Shown here: positions 32,487 to 40,780 of the stretch, piece by piece | Position numbering within the stretch: the stretch's first letter is position 1 | Layout of the letters: each line of letters opens with the position of its first letter | Assembly: GCF_015070875.1 (NCBI RefSeq) | Contig: NZ_JADDIV010000001.1 | Span: forward strand, 403,144 to 467,143 | Reading direction: 5' to 3' | Source of the DNA: Ramlibacter pallidus | Lineage (GTDB): Bacteria > Pseudomonadota > Gammaproteobacteria > Burkholderiales > Burkholderiaceae_C | DNA length: 64,000 nt | The notes under the pieces: generated by a model | What the model was told of the DNA's origin: nothing | Seen by the model: only the letters and a program-made list of their open reading frames with translations | The model's database searches: none | Translations under genes and position numbers: made by a program

Positions 32487-33346
32487 ACGCCGGGCTCGCC
32501 GGGCGGGCGCGTCTTGAAGCGCTTGTGGACCCAGTAGTACTGCGCCGGCATGGCGTCGATGTAGCCCTGCAGCCGCTCGTTCATCAGGGCCGTGTCCGCC
32601 TCGACGTCCTGCGTCGGGAAGCCGGCCCACGCGTCCAGCACCCGCACCTCGTAGCCCGTCGGCGTCATCCGCGTGACGACCGGCACCACCTTGGCCCGGC
32701 CCAGGCGGGCGAAGCGCGAGAGCGAGGGCACCGTCGCCGCCTGCACGCCGTAGAAGGGCACGAAGATGGACTCCTCCGGACCGAAGTTCATGTCCGGCAG
32801 CAGGTACAGCAGCTCGCCCGCGCGCAGGGCCGCGACCAGGCCGCGCACGCCTTCGGCCCGCGTCACCGGCTTGGCGGCGCCGAAGCGGTGGCGTCCCTTG
32901 AGCACCCAGGCGTCGACGATGGCGTTGGTCTGCCGCGTATAGATGCCGGTCATCGGCCGCGACTGCTGCTGCAGGATCGCCGTGACGCCGGCATCGAGCC
33001 CGACGAAGTGCGGGGCGAAGATGATGGTGGGTTCGGTGCCCTCCAGCTCGTGCAGCGCCCCGGTGAGCACCAGGCGCCGCCGCACCACCTCGGGGTCGGC
33101 GTGCCACAGCCAGGCTCGGTCCAGCCAGGACTGCGCCACGAAGACGAACACCTCGCGCCCGACCTGGCGGCGCCGAGCCTCCGTCCAGTGCGGGAAGCAC
33201 AGGCGCAGGTTCACGTCGACCACCTCGCGCCGCTTCCAGACCAGCACGTACAGCGCGACGCCGAGTCCATGCCCGAGCGCGCGCACCCAGGCGAGCGGCA
33301 GCGGCGCGATGGCGCGCATGAACAGGATGCCCAGCCGGCTGATCAT
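32480..33346 (-). CDS. LpxL/HtrB-family lipid A acyltransferase (second of a pair)
   Basis: A 288-residue membrane-associated acyltransferase. An N-terminal hydrophobic helix (LGILFMRAIAPLPLAWVRAL) precedes the catalytic HX4D motif in FAPHFVGLD, with IYTRQTNAIVDAWV and LPDMNFGPEESIFVPFYG downstream. Enzymes of this family add secondary lauroyl or myristoyl chains to Kdo2-lipid IVA on the inner membrane. It is coupled by a 4-bp overlap to the other acyltransferase; which acts first cannot be told from sequence. The start is the ATG overlapping the upstream stop. Confidence 0.9.
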   Translation of the reverse strand: MISRLGILFMRAIAPLPLAWVRALGHGLGVALYVLVWKRREVVDVNLRLCFPHWTEARRRQVGREVFVFVAQSWLDRAWLWHADPEVVRRRLVLTGALHELEGTEPTIIFAPHFVGLDAGVTAILQQQSRPMTGIYTRQTNAIVDAWVLKGRHRFGAAKPVTRAEGVRGLVAALRAGELLYLLPDMNFGPEESIFVPFYGVQAATVPSLSRFARLGRAKVVPVVTRMTPTGYEVRVLDAWAGFPTQDVEADTALMNERLQGYIDAMPAQYYWVHKRFKTRPPGEPGVY

Positions 33347-34167
33347 GCGAGGGCCTCCTGGCGCGGCTGCTTGTAGCGCGCATAGCCCCACAGGTACTGC
33401 TGCGCCCCCGCGCGAACCAGGCCCTCCATCGCGGCATTCACCCGGGCGGCGGCCTGCTGCGGGTCGCGCGGCAGCTCGTCGTCGAAGCGCTGCACGTGCA
33501 CGCGGAAGCCGCGGCCGGCCGGCAGCCGTTCGCCCCAGGCGAGCAGCAGCGCCGCGCCGGTCTGCTGCACCAGGCGCGCCGGCAGCGTCATCGTGTAGGC
33601 GTCGCGGCCGAAGAACGGCGCCCAGACACCCAGGCCCTGCGGCGGCACCTGGTCGGGCAGCAGGCCGACGGCTTCGCCCGCCTTGAGCGCGCGCAGCATC
33701 TGCCGTACACCGGAGAGCGTGGTCGGCGCCGTGGCCAGGTTGGGCCGGCCCCGTGCCGTGGCGACCAGGTCGCGCAGCCAGGGCTTGCGCGCCGGCCGGT
33801 ACAGCACGGTGATCGGCCCGAAGCGCCGGGCGTACGCTTGCGCCGTCACCTCGAAGCAGCCCAGGTGTGGCGTGAGGAAGACGATGCCGCGTCCCTGGGC
33901 GCGCAGGGCGGCGATGCTTTCCGCGCCCTCCCACTGCACGTCCGGCAACGCGCCGAACCAGAGGGGAGGCACCTCGGCGACCATCTTCCCGGCTTCGGCG
34001 ACGGCGCGCCGCACCTGGGCGAAGCCGTACCCGGCCTGCGCCGCGTTGGCGAGGAAGCGCCGGCGGTAGGTGGGCGACAGGGCATATGCGAGCCAGCCCA
34101 GGCCAGCGCCGAGGCTGTGCAGGAGCGGCAGGGGCCAGCGGGCCAGGAGTTGGAAGAGTCTTTTCAC
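33343..34167 (-). CDS. LpxL/HtrB-family lipid A acyltransferase (first of a pair)
   Basis: A 274-residue relative of the next gene, with HX4E in [46 protein letters not shown] and a C-terminal [10 protein letters not shown]. Its predicted role is transfer of a secondary acyl chain to lipid A at the cytoplasmic face of the inner membrane. It diverges from metK; the two start codons are 133 bp apart, with the metK promoter and riboswitch-like leader between them. Confidence 0.9.
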   Translation of the reverse strand: MKRLFQLLARWPLPLLHSLGAGLGWLAYALSPTYRRRFLANAAQAGYGFAQVRRAVAEAGKMVAEVPPLWFGALPDVQWEGAESIAALRAQGRGIVFLTPHLGCFEVTAQAYARRFGPITVLYRPARKPWLRDLVATARGRPNLATAPTTLSGVRQMLRALKAGEAVGLLPDQVPPQGLGVWAPFFGRDAYTMTLPARLVQQTGAALLLAWGERLPAGRGFRVHVQRFDDELPRDPQQAAARVNAAMEGLVRAGAQQYLWGYARYKQPRQEALA

Positions 34168-34179
34168 CCGGTTTAGAAT
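34150..34179 (+). promoter_or_regulatory. Candidate metK promoter
   Basis: TTGGAA (34150-34155) and TAGAAT (34174-34179) are 18 bp apart. The predicted start, near 34186, coincides with the first helix of the pseudoknot leader, so the RNA would begin with the aptamer. The -35 element lies inside the first codons of the divergent acyltransferase gene. Confidence 0.55.
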
Positions 34180-34183
34180 CGGT

Positions 34184-34243
34184 GCGTCGCCGAGTTACGG
34201 AACTACTTGCAGGGCGACGTTAAACACCACTGCTAAAGCGTTC
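34184..34243 (+). ncRNA. SAM-II-like (SAM_alpha) riboswitch aptamer in the metK leader
   Basis: The leader folds as an H-type pseudoknot. P1 pairs 34184-34191 with 34213-34220 (seven Watson-Crick pairs plus one G-U). The P1 loop then pairs downstream: GAAC (34200-34203) with GTTC (34240-34243), and GCAG (34209-34212) with CTGC (34230-34233), with TT (34207-34208) facing AA (34235-34236). These helices and their three-nucleotide connectors agree with the known SAM-II fold. The conserved blocks are present: GAxUU after P1 (GAGTT, 34192-34196), CTTGCAG before the 3' strand of P1, TTAAA after it and GCTAAAG after an 11-nt loop. SAM-II binds S-adenosylmethionine and lowers methionine/SAM gene expression; metK, the SAM synthetase, is directly downstream. 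Not checked with a covariance model. Confidence 0.8.
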
Positions 34244-34250
34244 GCCCGAG

Positions 34251-34291
34251 CTCCGGCGGAAGGCAACGCGCCTTCCCATCGACCGACGGAG
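34251..34291 (+). promoter_or_regulatory. Candidate expression platform: anti-Shine-Dalgarno helix before metK
   Basis: CTCCG (34251-34255) can pair with CGGAG (34287-34291), which contains the metK ribosome site. The enclosed segment forms its own hairpin, GGAAGGC-AACGC-GCCTTCC (34258-34276). Separately, TCGCC (34242-34246) can pair with GGCGA (34213-34217) of P1, competing with the aptamer. No U-run follows, so control would be at translation. Confidence 0.5.
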
Positions 34292-34300
34292 TGTATTCAA

Positions 34301-35482
34301 ATGGCGAACGACTTCCTCTTCACTTCCGAGTCCGTGTCCGAAGGGCACCCGGACAAGCTGGCCGACCAGGTCTCGGACGCGATCCTCGACGCCATCTTCG
34401 CGCAGGACCCGCGCAGCCGCGTCGCCGCCGAAACGCTGGCCAACACGGGCCTGGTGGTGCTCGCCGGGGAGATCACCACCAACGCGCACGTCGACTACAT
34501 CCAGGTCGCCCGCGACACGATCAAGCGCATCGGCTACGACAACACCGAATACGGCATCGACTACAAGGGCTGCGCGGTGCTCGTCGCCTACGACAAGCAG
34601 TCGAACGACATCGCGCAGGGCGTGGACCACGCCTCCGACGACCACCTGAACACCGGCGCCGGCGACCAGGGCCTCATGTTCGGCTACGCCTGCGACGAGA
34701 CGCCGGTGCTGATGCCGGCGCCGATCTACTATGCGCACCGCCTGGTGGAGCGCCAGGCGCAGCTGCGCAAGGACGGCCGCCTGCCCTTCCTGCGCCCGGA
34801 CGCCAAGAGCCAGGTGACGATGCGCTACGTCGACGGCAAGCCGCACAGCATCGACACGGTGGTGCTGTCTTCGCAGCACAGTCCCGAACAGAGCGACGGC
34901 ACGAAGATGAAGGCCTCCTTCGTCGAGGCGGTGGTCGAGGAGATCATCAAGCCGGTGCTGCCCAAGGAGTGGCTGAAGGAAACCAAGTTCCTGATCAACC
35001 CGACCGGCCGCTTCGTCATCGGCGGCCCGCAGGGCGACTGCGGCCTGACCGGCCGCAAGATCATCGTCGACACCTACGGCGGCGCCTGCCCGCACGGCGG
35101 CGGTGCCTTCTCGGGCAAGGACCCGTCCAAGGTGGACCGCTCCGCCGCGTACGCCGCGCGCTACGTCGCCAAGAACATCGTCGCGGCCGGCATCGCGCGC
35201 CAGTGCCAGATCCAGGTGGCCTACGCGATCGGCGTGGCACGCCCCATGAACGTGACGGTCTACACCGAAGGCACCGGCGTCATCCCCGACCACCGGATCG
35301 CCGAACTGGTCAACGAATACTTCGACCTGCGCCCGAAGGGCATCATCCAGATGCTGGACCTGCTGCGCCCGATCTACTCGAAGACCGCGGCCTACGGCCA
35401 CTTCGGCCGCGAGGAGCCGGAGTTCACCTGGGAGCGGACGGACAAGGCACAGGCGCTGCGTGCAGCGGCAGGCCTGAAGTAA
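34301..35482 (+). CDS. metK: S-adenosylmethionine synthetase
   Basis: A 393-residue enzyme making SAM from methionine and ATP. Conserved motifs are [20 protein letters not shown] (H15-type histidine and Mg2+/ATP site), [12 protein letters not shown] (ATP loop), and [19 protein letters not shown] (phosphate loop). The length is normal. The ATG at 34301 follows the ribosome site ACGGAG by nine bases and matches the conserved [12 protein letters not shown] start. It is monocistronic: a strong terminator follows, and the leader carries a SAM-II-like aptamer, suggesting feedback by its own product. Confidence 0.97.
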   Translation: MANDFLFTSESVSEGHPDKLADQVSDAILDAIFAQDPRSRVAAETLANTGLVVLAGEITTNAHVDYIQVARDTIKRIGYDNTEYGIDYKGCAVLVAYDKQSNDIAQGVDHASDDHLNTGAGDQGLMFGYACDETPVLMPAPIYYAHRLVERQAQLRKDGRLPFLRPDAKSQVTMRYVDGKPHSIDTVVLSSQHSPEQSDGTKMKASFVEAVVEEIIKPVLPKEWLKETKFLINPTGRFVIGGPQGDCGLTGRKIIVDTYGGACPHGGGAFSGKDPSKVDRSAAYAARYVAKNIVAAGIARQCQIQVAYAIGVARPMNVTVYTEGTGVIPDHRIAELVNEYFDLRPKGIIQMLDLLRPIYSKTAAYGHFGREEPEFTWERTDKAQALRAAAGLK

Positions 35483-35489
35483 GTCCGTC

Positions 35490-35509
35490 ATTCCCGCGGG
35501 GGCGGGAAT
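35490..35509. repeat. REP-like palindromic unit downstream of metK
   Basis: ATTCCCGC and GCGGGAAT form a perfect 8-bp inverted repeat around GGGG, within the wider GTCATTCCCGC...GCGGGAATCCCGG context that is a widespread proteobacterial extragenic repeat. A single copy lies between the metK stop and its terminator. Confidence 0.65.
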
Positions 35510-35524
35510 CCCGGGCATGGAAAG

Positions 35525-35555
35525 AAAAAGGGCCGCGTCGCGGCCCTTTTTTTTT
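35525..35555 (+). terminator. Bidirectional rho-independent terminator between metK and a convergent gene
   Basis: GGGCCG-CGTCG-CGGCCC (35530-35546) is followed by nine T on the plus strand and preceded by five A, so it also ends in T5 on the minus strand. It can stop both metK and the facing SRPBCC-like gene. It is the clearest terminator in the window. Confidence 0.9.
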
Positions 35556-35565
35556 GGACGTCGGC

Positions 35566-36411
35566 TCAGCGCGCCGCCGTCGTCTCCCGCCCGTAATCCT
35601 GCCGCTTCAGCGCGACGTAGCTGGCGCGGTCCATCTCGCGCAGCTGCCTCGGGTAGCGTTCGGTCCCGCTGAACCAGTTGTTGATGCGGCGCTCCACGCG
35701 CTGGGCGGCAGGCGCATCCATCGTGTCCAGGTAGGCGTCGATGGCCAGGTAGTAGCGCATCGCGTTGCGCTCCACCGCACCGCGCACGCCGTTGGTGGTG
35801 AACCCCACCTTGTTCGCGCCCGCGGTCGCCAGGTAGGCCTGCATGGCGAAGCGGCCGGCGCCGCCGAAGCCGTACGAGTAGCGCATGTGCATGAAGGTCT
35901 TGCCGTTCTCCAGCGGCACCGCTTCGGCGCTGATGCGGTAGTCGCGCGTGCCGAACGGTCCCTGGCCGGCGTTCAGCCGCGCCTCGAGGAAGTCCGCGCC
36001 TGCCGCCACGTTCTGGAAGTTGAACGCGATCGGGAAGGCCTGGTCGACCGGCTGGTCGGGCTTGCGGGCGATGCGCACCGCGAGCTGGTTGCCGCTGGCC
36101 TGGCAGCCCTTCGTGTTGAAGGGCAGCAGCATGATGTCGCACCAGGCGGCGGGGTCCTGCAGCGCCTGCTTCACCTTCTCGTACGGATGGTCGAGGACGG
36201 CGTACACGTCGCCCTGCAGCGTGTTGCTGCTCTCCGCCGAATCGATGTGCATCTGGCGGCCGAAGCTGTTGTTGCGCAGCTGTTCGGAGAGCTCGGCATG
36301 CCGGGCGCGCAGCGCGGCGGAGTCGGCGTGGGCCGGCAGCGCGGACAGCGCAAGCAGGGAGGCGGCGCCCAGGCTGGCGAGCCAGCGGGCGAGTCGGGGC
36401 GATCGCGTCAT
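35566..36411 (-). CDS. Exported protein with a START/SRPBCC-like domain, function unknown
   Basis: A 281-residue protein with a signal peptide (MTRSPRLARWLASLGAASLL, cleaved after AHA). The mature part resembles a START/SRPBCC lipid-binding fold: GDVYAVLDHPYEKVKQALQDPAAWCDIMLLPFNTKGC, then LAVRIARKPDQPVDQAF and a C-terminal helical end. No catalytic motif is evident. It overlaps the upstream cytosolic unknown by 4 bp and ends at a shared terminator, so the two genes form a small operon. A periplasmic hydrophobic-ligand-binding role is an inference from the fold only. Confidence 0.75.
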   Translation of the reverse strand: MTRSPRLARWLASLGAASLLALSALPAHADSAALRARHAELSEQLRNNSFGRQMHIDSAESSNTLQGDVYAVLDHPYEKVKQALQDPAAWCDIMLLPFNTKGCQASGNQLAVRIARKPDQPVDQAFPIAFNFQNVAAGADFLEARLNAGQGPFGTRDYRISAEAVPLENGKTFMHMRYSYGFGGAGRFAMQAYLATAGANKVGFTTNGVRGAVERNAMRYYLAIDAYLDTMDAPAAQRVERRINNWFSGTERYPRQLREMDRASYVALKRQDYGRETTAAR

Positions 36412-36893
36412 GCGTGTTTCCTGTGGGGGTCGGCTTCGGCAGGGGCCGCGGCGTCGGTTTCGGTTCCGGCGGCGGGCGTGGTCTCGGACTCGTCTTCCAG
36501 GAACGCCTGCACGTCGAGCTGGATGCCCCCCATGAACAGCGAGTGCGGCGCCACCTCGTACAGGTAGCGGCCGCGCGGGCTGAGCACGAGGCGCATGCGC
36601 ATCTTCGGGTCCGCCACGGCATCCCACGCGCGGATCAGCCGCGTGCGCACCAGGTTGTCCGGGCACTGCAGCGACTTGAGCTTGTGGTAGTTGGAGGAGA
36701 GGCTGACCGCGTCGAGGTACCAGGGCGACTGCTTGTTGCGGGCCAGCAGGTTTCCCGACAGGTCGACCTCCAGCGTCAGGACGTCGCCGTCCACCTCGAG
36801 CACGAGGTTGCGGCCGAGGAGGCCGCCGTTCGCCTCCCCGTACTTGTACGTGAGGTGGAGGTGGGAGGGCGTCTTGCGCAGTGAGTATTTCAT
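36408..36893 (-). CDS. Conserved hypothetical protein, cytosolic
   Basis: A 161-residue protein with no signal or membrane segment, starting MKYSLRKTPSHLHLTYKYGE. It is predicted to be mostly beta strand (LVLEVDGDVLTLEVDLSGNLL, MRMRLVLSPRGRYLYEVAPHSL) with an acidic, Ala/Pro-rich tail. I do not recognise the family. The start at 36893 is preferred over one 48 bp upstream, which adds a non-conserved basic stretch. It is coupled to the exported START-like gene. Confidence 0.65.
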   Translation of the reverse strand: MKYSLRKTPSHLHLTYKYGEANGGLLGRNLVLEVDGDVLTLEVDLSGNLLARNKQSPWYLDAVSLSSNYHKLKSLQCPDNLVRTRLIRAWDAVADPKMRMRLVLSPRGRYLYEVAPHSLFMGGIQLDVQAFLEDESETTPAAGTETDAAAPAEADPHRKHA

Positions 36894-36940
36894 GGGGTTC
36901 ACCCGATGGGCACAGCGTGAGGCACGCGCCGCGGCCGACA

Positions 36941-37018
36941 TGTAGGACGGTGCTGTGTCCGCCTGTGCGCGCGCTCAGCCACGCGCGGGCCGTCGCGCCG
37001 CGCACGACGCGTCCTACA
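36941..37018. repeat. Nine-base inverted repeat in the region before the glycine-zipper gene
   Basis: TGTAGGACG (36941-36949) and CGTCCTACA (37010-37018) are exact inverses separated by 60 bp, each adjoined on the right by GTGCTGTG. They lie in the 215-bp region between divergent genes and could be a regulator site or a long stem. No clear -35/-10 pair was found nearby. Confidence 0.5.
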
Positions 37019-37108
37019 CGTGCTGTGGGTGATTGGCGCACGGCGCGGTTGGGCCACCGTCCCAAGATGCGGAGGAACCCTCTTTCCACCCACTACAAGG
37101 AGCAAGCC

Positions 37109-38152
37109 ATGGCTGCTGACGAACGCGAAGAACGAGACATGAACCGTGACCCCATCACCGACGAACCGGGTGCGCACCCGATCGGCACGGGCGTGGGCGC
37201 GACCGGTGGCGCCGTGGCCGGCGCGGCCGCGGGATCGATCGCCGGCCCGGTGGGCGCGGCGGTGGGTGGCGTGGTCGGCGCCGTCGTCGGCGGACTGGCC
37301 GGCAAGGCCGCGGGCGAAGCGATCAACCCGACGGCCGAAGAAGCCTTCTGGCGCGACAACTACGACAAGGAGCCGTACTACGAGTCCGGCCGCACCTTCG
37401 ACGATTACGGCCCGGCCTACCGCCTGGGGCTGAGCGGCCGCCAGCGCTACGAGGATCCGTGGACCTCGGTCGAGCCCCGCCTCGCCTCCGAATGGGACAG
37501 CACGCGCGGCAACTCCACGCTGAACTGGGACCGCGCGAGCCATGCTTCGCAGGCGGCCTGGCGCCGCGCGGATGAACAGGTGCGCGGCAACCTCGGCAGC
37601 GGCGGCATGTCGGGCAGCACCGGCTACGGCCAGGGCACCACCGCGGCCGGCATGGGCGCGGCCGGTGCGGTCGGCGCGATGCAGCAGTCCGGCAACAACG
37701 ACGGCGACCGTGCGGACGTGCTCGACGTGCTGAAGGAACTGGTCGAGTGCTCCAAGGATGGCGAGTACGGCTTCCGCGAATGCGCCGAACAGGCGAAGGA
37801 CCCTCAGCTGAAGTCCATGTTCCTGCGCCGGGCCGACGACTGCCGGCGCGGCGCGCAGGAGCTCAACGAGCTGGTGCGCCAGTCCGGCGGCAGCCCGGAG
37901 GACGGCGGCAGCGCGATGGGCGCCATGCACCGCGGCTGGGTGTCGATCAAGTCCAAGCTGACCACCTACGACGACAAGGCGGTGCTCGAGGAAGCCGAAC
38001 GCGGCGAGGACAACGCCAAGGCCCGCTACACCAAGGCGCTGCAGAAGAACCTGCCGGCCAACGTGCGGTCGGTGGTGGAGCGCCAGATGCAGGGCGTGCA
38101 GCGCAACCACGACGAAGTGAAGCGCCTGCGCGACCAGTTCCGCGGCGCCTGA
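37109..38152 (+). CDS. Glycine-zipper protein with a PA2169-type (DUF2383) four-helix domain
   Basis: A 347-residue protein in three parts. Residues about 25-70 are a glycine-zipper stretch (GATGGAVAGAAAGSIAGPVGA...). The middle is hydrophilic, with short DUF-like motifs (FWRDNYDKEPYYESGR). The C-terminal 150 residues are a ferritin-like helical bundle of the PA2169 family (LKELVECSKDGEYGFRECAEQAKDPQLKSMFLRRADDC). Such proteins are linked in other bacteria to general or desiccation stress; the biochemical role is unknown. The start is fixed by AAGGAG seven bases before the ATG. It precedes the ligD gene by 38 bp, with a strong hairpin between. Confidence 0.8.
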   Translation: MAADEREERDMNRDPITDEPGAHPIGTGVGATGGAVAGAAAGSIAGPVGAAVGGVVGAVVGGLAGKAAGEAINPTAEEAFWRDNYDKEPYYESGRTFDDYGPAYRLGLSGRQRYEDPWTSVEPRLASEWDSTRGNSTLNWDRASHASQAAWRRADEQVRGNLGSGGMSGSTGYGQGTTAAGMGAAGAVGAMQQSGNNDGDRADVLDVLKELVECSKDGEYGFRECAEQAKDPQLKSMFLRRADDCRRGAQELNELVRQSGGSPEDGGSAMGAMHRGWVSIKSKLTTYDDKAVLEEAERGEDNAKARYTKALQKNLPANVRSVVERQMQGVQRNHDEVKRLRDQFRGA

Positions 38153-38160
38153 CGACGCAG

Positions 38161-38182
38161 GGGACGGGCTGCGGCCCGTCCC
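38161..38182 (+). other. Strong hairpin directly before ligD
   Basis: GGGACGGGC-TGCG-GCCCGTCCC is a perfect 9-bp stem with a four-base loop, eight bases before the ligD ATG. It has no T-run, and no separate Shine-Dalgarno is visible before ligD. It could limit read-through or ribosome access. Confidence 0.6.
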
Positions 38183-38190
38183 GCTTGCCG

Positions 38191-40776
38191 ATGGCCGACA
38201 AGAGCGCCCTCAAGACGTATCGCGACAAGCGCAACTTCGACGCCACGCCGGAACCGGCGGAAGGCGGCGAGGCGAACGAGGACGCGCGCAGCTTCGTGGT
38301 GCAGAAGCACTGGGCCACGCGGCTGCACTACGACTTCCGGCTGGAGCTGGAAGGCACGATGAAGAGCTGGGCCGTTCCCAAGGGCCCCAGCTTCGACCCC
38401 AACGACAAGCGCATGGCGATGCCCACCGAGGACCATCCCATCGCCTACAACCGCTTCGAAGGCACCATCCCGGCCGGCAACTACGGCGCGGGCAAGGTGA
38501 TCATCTGGGACAAGGGCACCTGGCATCCGCTCGAGGATCCGCACAAGGGGTTCCGCGAGGGCAAGCTCAAGTTCGAACTGCGCGGGCACAAGCTGCACGG
38601 CAAGTGGACGCTCGTGCGCATGAAGGGGCGCGGCGAAGGCCGGGCCGACCCGTGGCTGCTGATCAAGGAGCGTGACGCCTTCGTCCGCCCCAACACCGAA
38701 TACAGTGTGGTCGACGAAATGCCCGACAGCGTGCAATCCCTCGCCGACCGCCCCGCCGCGATCGCCGCGCCCGGCGATGCGCCTGACATCGCGACCACGG
38801 CCGCTGCGCCCGCCGGGCCGCCCGAAGGCGCGCGGCCGGCCGCGCTGCCGGAGACGCTGCAACCGCAGCTGGCCGTGCTCGTCGACGAAGCACCGGCCGA
38901 CACGCAGGACTGGCTGTTCGAAGTCAAGTTCGACGGCTACCGCATGCTCGCGCGCGTGGAAGGCGGCGCCATCCAGCTGGTCACCCGCAACGGCAACGAC
39001 TGGACGCCGCGCCTGGCCGGGCTGGTGAAGGCGCTGCGCAGCATGGACCTGCCCGACGGCTGGTACGACGGCGAGATCATCATGCCGGGCGAGGACGTGC
39101 CGGCGGACTTCCAGGCCCTGCAGGGCGCCTTCGACAGCCACCGCACCGAACAGATCGTCTTCTACCTCTTCGACCTGCCGTTCTGCGCCGGCCACGACCT
39201 GCGCGACGTCCCGCTGGTGGAGCGGCGGGCCGTCCTGCAGCGCATCGTGGAGCGCAAGCCGCATCCCAACGTGCGCTTCAGCGAAGTGTTCGACGTGCCG
39301 GCGAAGCAGATGCTCGACTCCGCCTGCCGGCTGGGGCTGGAAGGCGTGATCGCCAAGCGGCGCGACTCCGCCTACGTCGGCCGCCGCTCCAGCGACTGGA
39401 TCAAGCTCAAATGCAAGCTGCGGCAGGAGTTCGTGATCGGCGGCTGGACCGACCCGCAAGGTTCGCGCACCGGCCTCGGCTCCCTGCTGCTGGGCGTGCA
39501 CGGCGACGACGGCAAGCTGCGCTATGCGGGCAACGTCGGCACCGGCTTCAACGAAGCGACCCTGCGCCAGTTGCGCGAGGCGCTCGATGCGGTCGCGCAG
39601 GAACGCAGCCCGTTCCAGGGCGGCACCGGCATCCCGCGCGCGGCGCACTGGGTGCGGCCGGAGCTCGTCTGCGAGGTCTCGTTCGGCGAGTGGACGCGCG
39701 ACGGCAAGATCCGCCACTCCGTGTTCCACGGCTTGCGGACCGACAAGCCCGCGCAGCAGATCGGCCGCGAACCGGTGGTGCATGCGCCGCCGCAGGACGC
39801 GCCGGCGAAGGAGCCACGCGCCGGCGCGCGGAAGGCAGGGGCCCCGGCCGCGCCGGCGAAAGCGTCGGCGCCAGCGGCCGCGACCACCCTGCCCGCGAAC
39901 CTGCGGGTGAGCCATCCGGAGCGCGTCGTCGACCCGCAGAGCGGCATCACGAAGATCGAGCTGGTGCGCTACTACGCGCTGGTGGCGCCGCTGATGATGG
40001 AACACCTCAAGGGCCGGCCGATCGCCATGGTGCGCGCGCCCGACGGCATCGAGGGGCAGCTGTTCTTCCAGAAGCACCTGGACCGCTACAAGATGGCCGG
40101 CGTGGTGCAGCTGGATCCGGCGATCTTCCCCGGCCACCCCGCCATGCTGGAGATCGCCACGCCCGAGGGACTACTGTCGGCGGCGCAGATGAACGTGATC
40201 GAGTTCCACACCTGGAACGGCGTGAAGACGAGGATCGAGACGCCGGACCGCATGACCTTCGACATCGACCCCGGCGAAGGCGTCGCCTGGCCGCAGATCC
40301 AGGAGGCCGCCCAACTGGTGCGCGCCATGCTGGAGGAGCTGGGCCTGCCGTGCTTCCTCAAGACCAGCGGCGGCAAGGGGCTGCACCTCGTGGTGCCCTT
40401 GAAGAAGCAGTTCGACTGGGACACGGTGAAGGACTACTCGCAGGCCGTGGTGCAGCACATGGCGCGCACGCTGCCGGACCGCTTCGTCGCCAAGAGCGGC
40501 GCGAAGAACCGCGTGGGCCGCATCTTCATCGACTACCTGCGCAACGGCTACGGCGCCACCACGGCGTGCGCCTGGTCGGCGCGCGCACGGCCGGGGCTGG
40601 GCATCTCGGTGCCGGTCCGCTGGGAGGAGCTCATGTCGCTCAAGGGCGGCAACCACTGGAGCGTGCCCACCGTGCACGAGCGGCTCGACGAAGGCAACAC
40701 GCCCTGGCAGGACTACGAAGCCAGCCGCGCGCCCCTCGCGGCGGCAATGAAGAAGCTCGGTTTCGAGCCGCGCTGA
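38191..40776 (+). CDS. ligD: Multidomain DNA ligase D (phosphoesterase-ligase-polymerase)
   Basis: An 861-residue non-homologous end-joining enzyme with the domain order PE-Lig-Pol. The 3'-phosphoesterase domain (about 30-190) has HWATRLHYDFRLELEG and GKWTLVRMKGR. The ATP-dependent ligase domain has adenylated K246 in FEVKFDGYRM and GLEGVIAKRRDSAYVG, then an OB fold. After an Ala/Pro linker (about 540-570) comes the primase/polymerase domain with the metal aspartates D691 and D693 in TFDIDPGEG. LigD normally works with Ku; no ku gene is in this window. The start has no obvious ribosome site and follows a strong hairpin. Confidence 0.95.
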   Translation: MADKSALKTYRDKRNFDATPEPAEGGEANEDARSFVVQKHWATRLHYDFRLELEGTMKSWAVPKGPSFDPNDKRMAMPTEDHPIAYNRFEGTIPAGNYGAGKVIIWDKGTWHPLEDPHKGFREGKLKFELRGHKLHGKWTLVRMKGRGEGRADPWLLIKERDAFVRPNTEYSVVDEMPDSVQSLADRPAAIAAPGDAPDIATTAAAPAGPPEGARPAALPETLQPQLAVLVDEAPADTQDWLFEVKFDGYRMLARVEGGAIQLVTRNGNDWTPRLAGLVKALRSMDLPDGWYDGEIIMPGEDVPADFQALQGAFDSHRTEQIVFYLFDLPFCAGHDLRDVPLVERRAVLQRIVERKPHPNVRFSEVFDVPAKQMLDSACRLGLEGVIAKRRDSAYVGRRSSDWIKLKCKLRQEFVIGGWTDPQGSRTGLGSLLLGVHGDDGKLRYAGNVGTGFNEATLRQLREALDAVAQERSPFQGGTGIPRAAHWVRPELVCEVSFGEWTRDGKIRHSVFHGLRTDKPAQQIGREPVVHAPPQDAPAKEPRAGARKAGAPAAPAKASAPAAATTLPANLRVSHPERVVDPQSGITKIELVRYYALVAPLMMEHLKGRPIAMVRAPDGIEGQLFFQKHLDRYKMAGVVQLDPAIFPGHPAMLEIATPEGLLSAAQMNVIEFHTWNGVKTRIETPDRMTFDIDPGEGVAWPQIQEAAQLVRAMLEELGLPCFLKTSGGKGLHLVVPLKKQFDWDTVKDYSQAVVQHMARTLPDRFVAKSGAKNRVGRIFIDYLRNGYGATTACAWSARARPGLGISVPVRWEELMSLKGGNHWSVPTVHERLDEGNTPWQDYEASRAPLAAAMKKLGFEPR

Positions 40777-40780
40777 GTCC

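Noticed and set aside
32480..33934. A single fused acyltransferase from a long minus-strand frame
   Set aside because: Two separate LpxL-type proteins in different frames, joined by a 4-bp start/stop overlap, explain the region fully.
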